DNA of 25,263 nt from an uncultured Porphyromonas sp. (GTDB lineage Bacteria; Bacteroidota; Bacteroidia; Bacteroidales; Porphyromonadaceae): positions 1 to 25,263 of the forward strand of contig CAJPPK010000024.1 in the NCBI GenBank assembly GCA_905372565.1. Reading direction: 5' to 3'. The position numbers and the translations under genes were made by a program. Below, one piece after another: positions 21,737 to 25,263 of this stretch. The stretch's first letter is position 1. Every line of letters begins with the position of its first letter. The notes under the pieces were generated by a model. It saw nothing but the letters and a program-made list of their open reading frames with translations, ran no database searches and was not told the DNA's origin.

Positions 21737-24700
21737 CTAATGGCTGGTAGCTGGAGAGACTGGCATCTCGAGGATGTAGCGTAGGATCTTGATCGCCTCT
21801 TCGACATTCGGTACGTGGTGAATGCGAATGATGTGGCGTCCCGTACGCTGGACGAACTCACAGCGACGTTGATTGCGGGCAACGTAGCTCAGTAGCTTCC
21901 CGAAGATCTCAGAGCTATAATAAGCACTCTTCGTATCAGCGATGAGATGGAGACTCATTGATCCACCTTTGAGCACGACTTTTTCGATACCGAGATGATG
22001 GCCTATACGTCTGAGTCGAGGGATACGGATGAGCTCTTCGGTCTCTTGAGGTAAGACCCCAAAGCGGTCTCTGAGACGAGACGTGAATTCATCTAGTTCA
22101 CGATCTTCGCTTAGCCCATCTAGCTCACGGTAGAGCAGTATGCGCTCTGAGTCCGAAGGGACATAGTCATCAGGTAGAGCTAGCTCTAGGTCACTCTCGA
22201 CCTGTGTCTCCACGACGAAGCGATCGGCAAGCTCACCATGCTCCGATTGGTCTTGGTCTGCATAAACATGGGCGAACTCATTAGCTTTTAGTTCTTGTAT
22301 AGCTTCAGTGAAGACCTTTTGGTAGGTCTCATACCCCATATCAGTGATGAATCCGCTTTGCTCTGCTCCTAATACATTTCCTGCACCACGCTGATCGAGA
22401 TCTTGGAGTGCTAGGCGGATGCCACTGCCGAGATCGCTGAAGCTCTCAATGGCTCGTAGGCGTCGTTTAGCATCTTCGCTGAGCCCCTCAAAGGGTGGTG
22501 TGAGGAGATAGCAGAAGGCTTTGCGATCACTACGTCCTACACGACCTCGGAGCTGGTGTAGCTCACTTAGTCCATAGTGGTGCGCATCATGAATTATGAT
22601 CGTATTAGCATTTGGTACGTCGATCCCATTTTCGATGATTTTCGTCGCTACGAGTACATCGTATTCGTGGTTGCCGAAGTCGATGAGGATTTGCTCCATC
22701 TCTTTCGGCGCAAGCTGCCCATGAGCTACGGCAATACGTGCATCAGGGACTTCTCGCTGGACAAGAGCTGCGAGATTCTCTATGTTATTGATACGGCTAT
22801 TGACGAAGTAGACCTGTCCATTTCGACTCATCTCAAAGCCAATCGCCTCACGAATGATCTGTGGAGACATCTGTGTGAGAATGGTCTCGACAGGGCGACG
22901 GTTAGCTGGTGGGGTGTTGAGGTTGGATAGATCTCTCGCTCCCATGAGAGAGAACTGGAGGGTGCGAGGGATAGGAGTCGCACTCATCGTGAGTGTGTCG
23001 ACATTGACCTGAAGCTGGCGAAGCTTCTCTTTAACAGCTACACCGAACTTCTGCTCCTCGTCGATGATGAGAAGTCCCAGATCATGGAAGGCAACATCCT
23101 TACTTGTCAAGCGATGGGTCCCGATGATGATGTCGATCTTTCCCTCCTTGAGATCACGTAGGATCTCCCTTAGCTCCTTAGTTGTACGAGCGCGAGAGAT
23201 ATAGTCTACTCGGATGGGGAAATCTTGGAGTCGCTTGCTGAATGTCCGGTAGTGCTGATAGGCGAGCACGGTAGTTGGGACGAGTACGGCGACCTGCTTG
23301 CCATCAGTAGCGGCTTTGAATGCAGCTCGGATAGCAACCTCCGTCTTGCCAAAGCCTACATCGCCACAGAGGAGACGATCCATTGGGAAAGGACGCTCCA
23401 TATCTGCTTTGACAGCCTCTACGGCACTAGCCTGGTCAGGAGTGTCCTCGAAGGAGAAGGAGGCTTCGAGTTCTTGCTGGAGATAGGTGTCAGGACTGAA
23501 AGCAAAGCCCTCGGTCTCTTTTCGCTGTGCATAGAGACGTATGAGGTCACGGGCAATATCCTTGATGCGCTTCTTGGTCTTATCCTTGATCTTCTGCCAA
23601 GCTCCTGATCCGACAGCACTCAAGCGTACCTCACTTCCTTCGATTCCTGAACGGTAGTGTGAGAGCTTATGTAGGCTGTGCAGGTTGACGAAGATGGTGT
23701 CGTTATTCCGGTAAATGAGCTTGACGAACTCCTGCATATGATCCCCCTGAGGCATACTTACGAGACCATCGAAGCGACCTATCCCATGGTCTGCATGTAC
23801 GACGAGGTCTCCCCGAGTAAAGCTCTGTAGTTCCTTGAGAGAAAGGGTGACTTTACCTGAAGTAGCTTTATCACTCCGTAGGCTATACTTATGGTATCGA
23901 TCGAAGAGCTCATGCTCTGTGAGCAGTACCCAGCGGTGAGTATGATCAACGAATCCCTCATGCAAGACGATTGAAGTATGTCGGGGAAGTTCTTCTGGCG
24001 CCAAGCGTGTGCTGAGTAGCTCTTCGACACGCTGATAGGCAGCATCACTCCCTGCAGAGAGCCAGAGACTATAGCCCGCCTTATGCCATGAATGGATTTG
24101 CTGAGCTAGCCCGTCATAGTCTTTATGAAAGAGAGGTTGGCGCTCTGTGGCGAAGACGAGATCTGCGCTATCGCTGTCCGAGGAGTATTCATAGCCAGAG
24201 AAAGTGCTAAGCACTTGGAGTAGCTCTTGCGGAGAGATTAACAGTTGACGTAGCTCTTCTAGATCAGCAAACCCTTCTCCATCTTGTACGAGTGGAGCTT
24301 CCTCCCAAGTCATAGCTAGGCGAGTGGCTAGGGAGGAGTAGCTAGCGATTAAGAAGCGAGAGTCCCGAGGTAAGAGGGTAAGGAGGGAGGTGAGATCGCT
24401 GGAGCGAGCAGATAGATCTGGGCTAAGTGTGACCTCTGTTAGTTGTCCGATGGATAGCTGACTATCGACTTCGAAACGTCTGATGCTCTCGATCTCGTCA
24501 TCGAAGAAGTCAAGACGTAGAGGTAGCTCTGACGCAAAGGAGTAGATGTCGAAGATACTTCCTCGTAGAGCAAATTGTCCGGGTTCATAGACATAGTCGA
24601 CACGCTCAAATCCCCAGGTTAGGAGTTGATCTCGCAGCTGATCTCGATCGACTTCTTCTCCTTGGCGAATGGTGAGGGTATTAGGTGTGCTCTCTTCATG

Positions 24701-25120
24701 TTTAGGTACTCCTTCGATGAGCGCCTCCGGATAGGTAACTAGGATAGGTAAGGGTTGCCCGCTCGATATTGCGCTAAGTACCATAGAACGGAGGAGTACC
24801 TGCGTCTCATCTCGGTGACCATAGCGAATAGCTCGACGGTAAGCCGAAGGGAAGAAGAGCACCTGCTCTTCACCGAGGTATTGCGCTAGATCGGTATAGA
24901 CATAGCCAGCCTCCTCTTCGTCTCGGAGGAGGATACAGAGTGGAGCTTGTGTACGTAGGGGAATAGCTATTAAGCTACGGGCAGAGCCTGCGAGTCCTGC
25001 TAGCTTCCGCCATTGTCCTGGCTTAAGAGAAAGCTGAAGAAGCGAACTCGTCTTCGCATCCTGATCTAAAAGTGGGGGGCGGAAGGATGCTTGCTGAAGG
25101 GATCGATGAGCCTTTTTCAC
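21737..25120 (-). CDS. mfd: Transcription-repair coupling factor Mfd
   Basis: A DNA translocase that removes RNA polymerase stalled at lesions and recruits UvrA for nucleotide excision repair. 1127 residues, near the usual 1,150. In order: a UvrB-like N-terminal region with RGSIFDIYSF (about 186-195), the RNA polymerase-interaction domain beginning FTRGDLVVHADHGIGRF (about 434-450), translocase motifs Walker A GDVGFGKTE (586-594), DEEQ (687-690) and SATPIPRT, HQLRGRVGRSDR (about 855-866), and the C-terminal D7 domain. The start is a GTG at 25120; the overlapping ATG at 25122 meets a stop at once. No clear promoter stands before it. It heads the set mfd-cobU-cobT. Confidence 0.96.
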   Translation of the reverse strand: MKKAHRSLQQASFRPPLLDQDAKTSSLLQLSLKPGQWRKLAGLAGSARSLIAIPLRTQAPLCILLRDEEEAGYVYTDLAQYLGEEQVLFFPSAYRRAIRYGHRDETQVLLRSMVLSAISSGQPLPILVTYPEALIEGVPKHEESTPNTLTIRQGEEVDRDQLRDQLLTWGFERVDYVYEPGQFALRGSIFDIYSFASELPLRLDFFDDEIESIRRFEVDSQLSIGQLTEVTLSPDLSARSSDLTSLLTLLPRDSRFLIASYSSLATRLAMTWEEAPLVQDGEGFADLEELRQLLISPQELLQVLSTFSGYEYSSDSDSADLVFATERQPLFHKDYDGLAQQIHSWHKAGYSLWLSAGSDAAYQRVEELLSTRLAPEELPRHTSIVLHEGFVDHTHRWVLLTEHELFDRYHKYSLRSDKATSGKVTLSLKELQSFTRGDLVVHADHGIGRFDGLVSMPQGDHMQEFVKLIYRNNDTIFVNLHSLHKLSHYRSGIEGSEVRLSAVGSGAWQKIKDKTKKRIKDIARDLIRLYAQRKETEGFAFSPDTYLQQELEASFSFEDTPDQASAVEAVKADMERPFPMDRLLCGDVGFGKTEVAIRAAFKAATDGKQVAVLVPTTVLAYQHYRTFSKRLQDFPIRVDYISRARTTKELREILRDLKEGKIDIIIGTHRLTSKDVAFHDLGLLIIDEEQKFGVAVKEKLRQLQVNVDTLTMSATPIPRTLQFSLMGARDLSNLNTPPANRRPVETILTQMSPQIIREAIGFEMSRNGQVYFVNSRINNIENLAALVQREVPDARIAVAHGQLAPKEMEQILIDFGNHEYDVLVATKIIENGIDVPNANTIIIHDAHHYGLSELHQLRGRVGRSDRKAFCYLLTPPFEGLSEDAKRRLRAIESFSDLGSGIRLALQDLDQRGAGNVLGAEQSGFITDMGYETYQKVFTEAIQELKANEFAHVYADQDQSEHGELADRFVVETQVESDLELALPDDYVPSDSERILLYRELDGLSEDRELDEFTSRLRDRFGVLPQETEELIRIPRLRRIGHHLGIEKVVLKGGSMSLHLIADTKSAYYSSEIFGKLLSYVARNQRRCEFVQRTGRHIIRIHHVPNVEEAIKILRYILEMPVSPATSH

Positions 25121-25167
25121 ATCACGAAGATACGGCTTATCAAGGAAATAGTAGGTGTATATATGCC

Positions 25168-25201
25168 AAACGACCTCACCAACTAAGCGGTGAGGTCGTT
25201 T
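25168..25201 (-). terminator. Hairpin after the tRNA-Asn gene
   Basis: A perfect 13-bp stem (aaacgacctcacc at 25168-25180 with ggtgaggtcgttt at 25189-25201) has an 8-nt loop. It lies 10 nt below the 3' end of the tRNA and above mfd. On both strands the arm ends in TTT, so it could work either way; the natural reading is termination of the tRNA transcript. Confidence 0.78.
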
Positions 25202-25211
25202 ATGAAATCTG

Positions 25212-25263
25212 CTCTTCCTCTTGGGCTTGAACCAAGGACCCTCTGATTAACAGTCAGATGCTC
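25212..25263 (-). tRNA. tRNA-Asn (anticodon GUU), 5' part beyond the right edge
   Basis: The minus strand shows a TCTGA/TCAGA anticodon stem around the loop CTGTTAA, with anticodon GTT at 25251-25249. A T-arm CTTGG-TTCAAGC-CCAAG follows, then the acceptor 3' strand AGGAAGA and discriminator G at 25212. About 52 of some 75 nucleotides are visible; the D-arm and 5' acceptor strand lie outside. The CCA end is not encoded (the next bases are CAG), which is common in Bacteroidota. Confidence 0.93.

Overview
The window reads as a chromosome segment of a Bacteroidales bacterium, most likely a Porphyromonas species. The main support is a complete type IX secretion core operon in the order porP-porK-porL-porM-porN. 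Further support comes from Bacteroidota-type promoters (TAnnTTTG at -7) in several gene-free gaps, from small proteins typical of the phylum, and from a Rex of the Bacteroidota type. A galactose operon suggests a sugar-using species rather than an asaccharolytic one such as P. gingivalis; the species itself cannot be fixed from this sequence. I see no insertion sequence, prophage, CRISPR array or rRNA, so this is mostly core genome.

Layout. 1-3093 (minus): galactose use, galM, then a sugar/H+ symporter of the GluP/FucP type, then galK, which runs off the left edge. 3094-3630: gap with the galM promoter and the pepD terminator. 3631-5088 (minus): an M20 aminoacyl-histidine dipeptidase. From the gap at 5089-5227 transcription also runs right, into a small one-helix membrane protein and an OmpH/Skp-type lipoprotein that ends at a strong hairpin. 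6366-12483 (minus): a DUF2795-like small protein followed by porP, K, L, M and N. 12801-17029 (plus): a ZnuA-like metal-binding lipoprotein, a ZnuC-like ATPase, a PAP2 phosphatase with a barrel-like C-terminal half, and NhaD. 17158-19719 (minus): mnmA, rex and a fumarylacetoacetate hydrolase-family gene. 20127-25120 (minus): mfd, cobU and cobT. At the right edge lies a partial tRNA-Asn(GUU) with its own hairpin.

The genes form small functional sets. Galactose is imported, its anomer converted and then phosphorylated. PorL and PorM form the proton-driven motor, PorK and PorN the periplasmic ring, and PorP an outer-membrane partner of the secretion machine. CobU and CobT carry out lower-ligand and nucleotide-loop steps of cobamide assembly, but CobS is not nearby.

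The most unusual structure is non-coding. Three intergenic gaps hold arrays of short degenerate repeats with a 22-23 bp step, about two helical turns. Two of them, at 6256-6365 and 12587-12690, share a CTACCTTT-like core in opposite orientations and sit at the two ends of the T9SS operon. The third, at 19880-20012, is AT-rich and built of TTAGnAATGAA units, including two 15-nt palindromes 23 bp apart. Their function is unknown to me.

Start codons were moved inward for porN, porP and the ZnuA-like gene, because the longest open frames begin at TTG codons or overlap a neighbouring gene and would hide the signal peptides.
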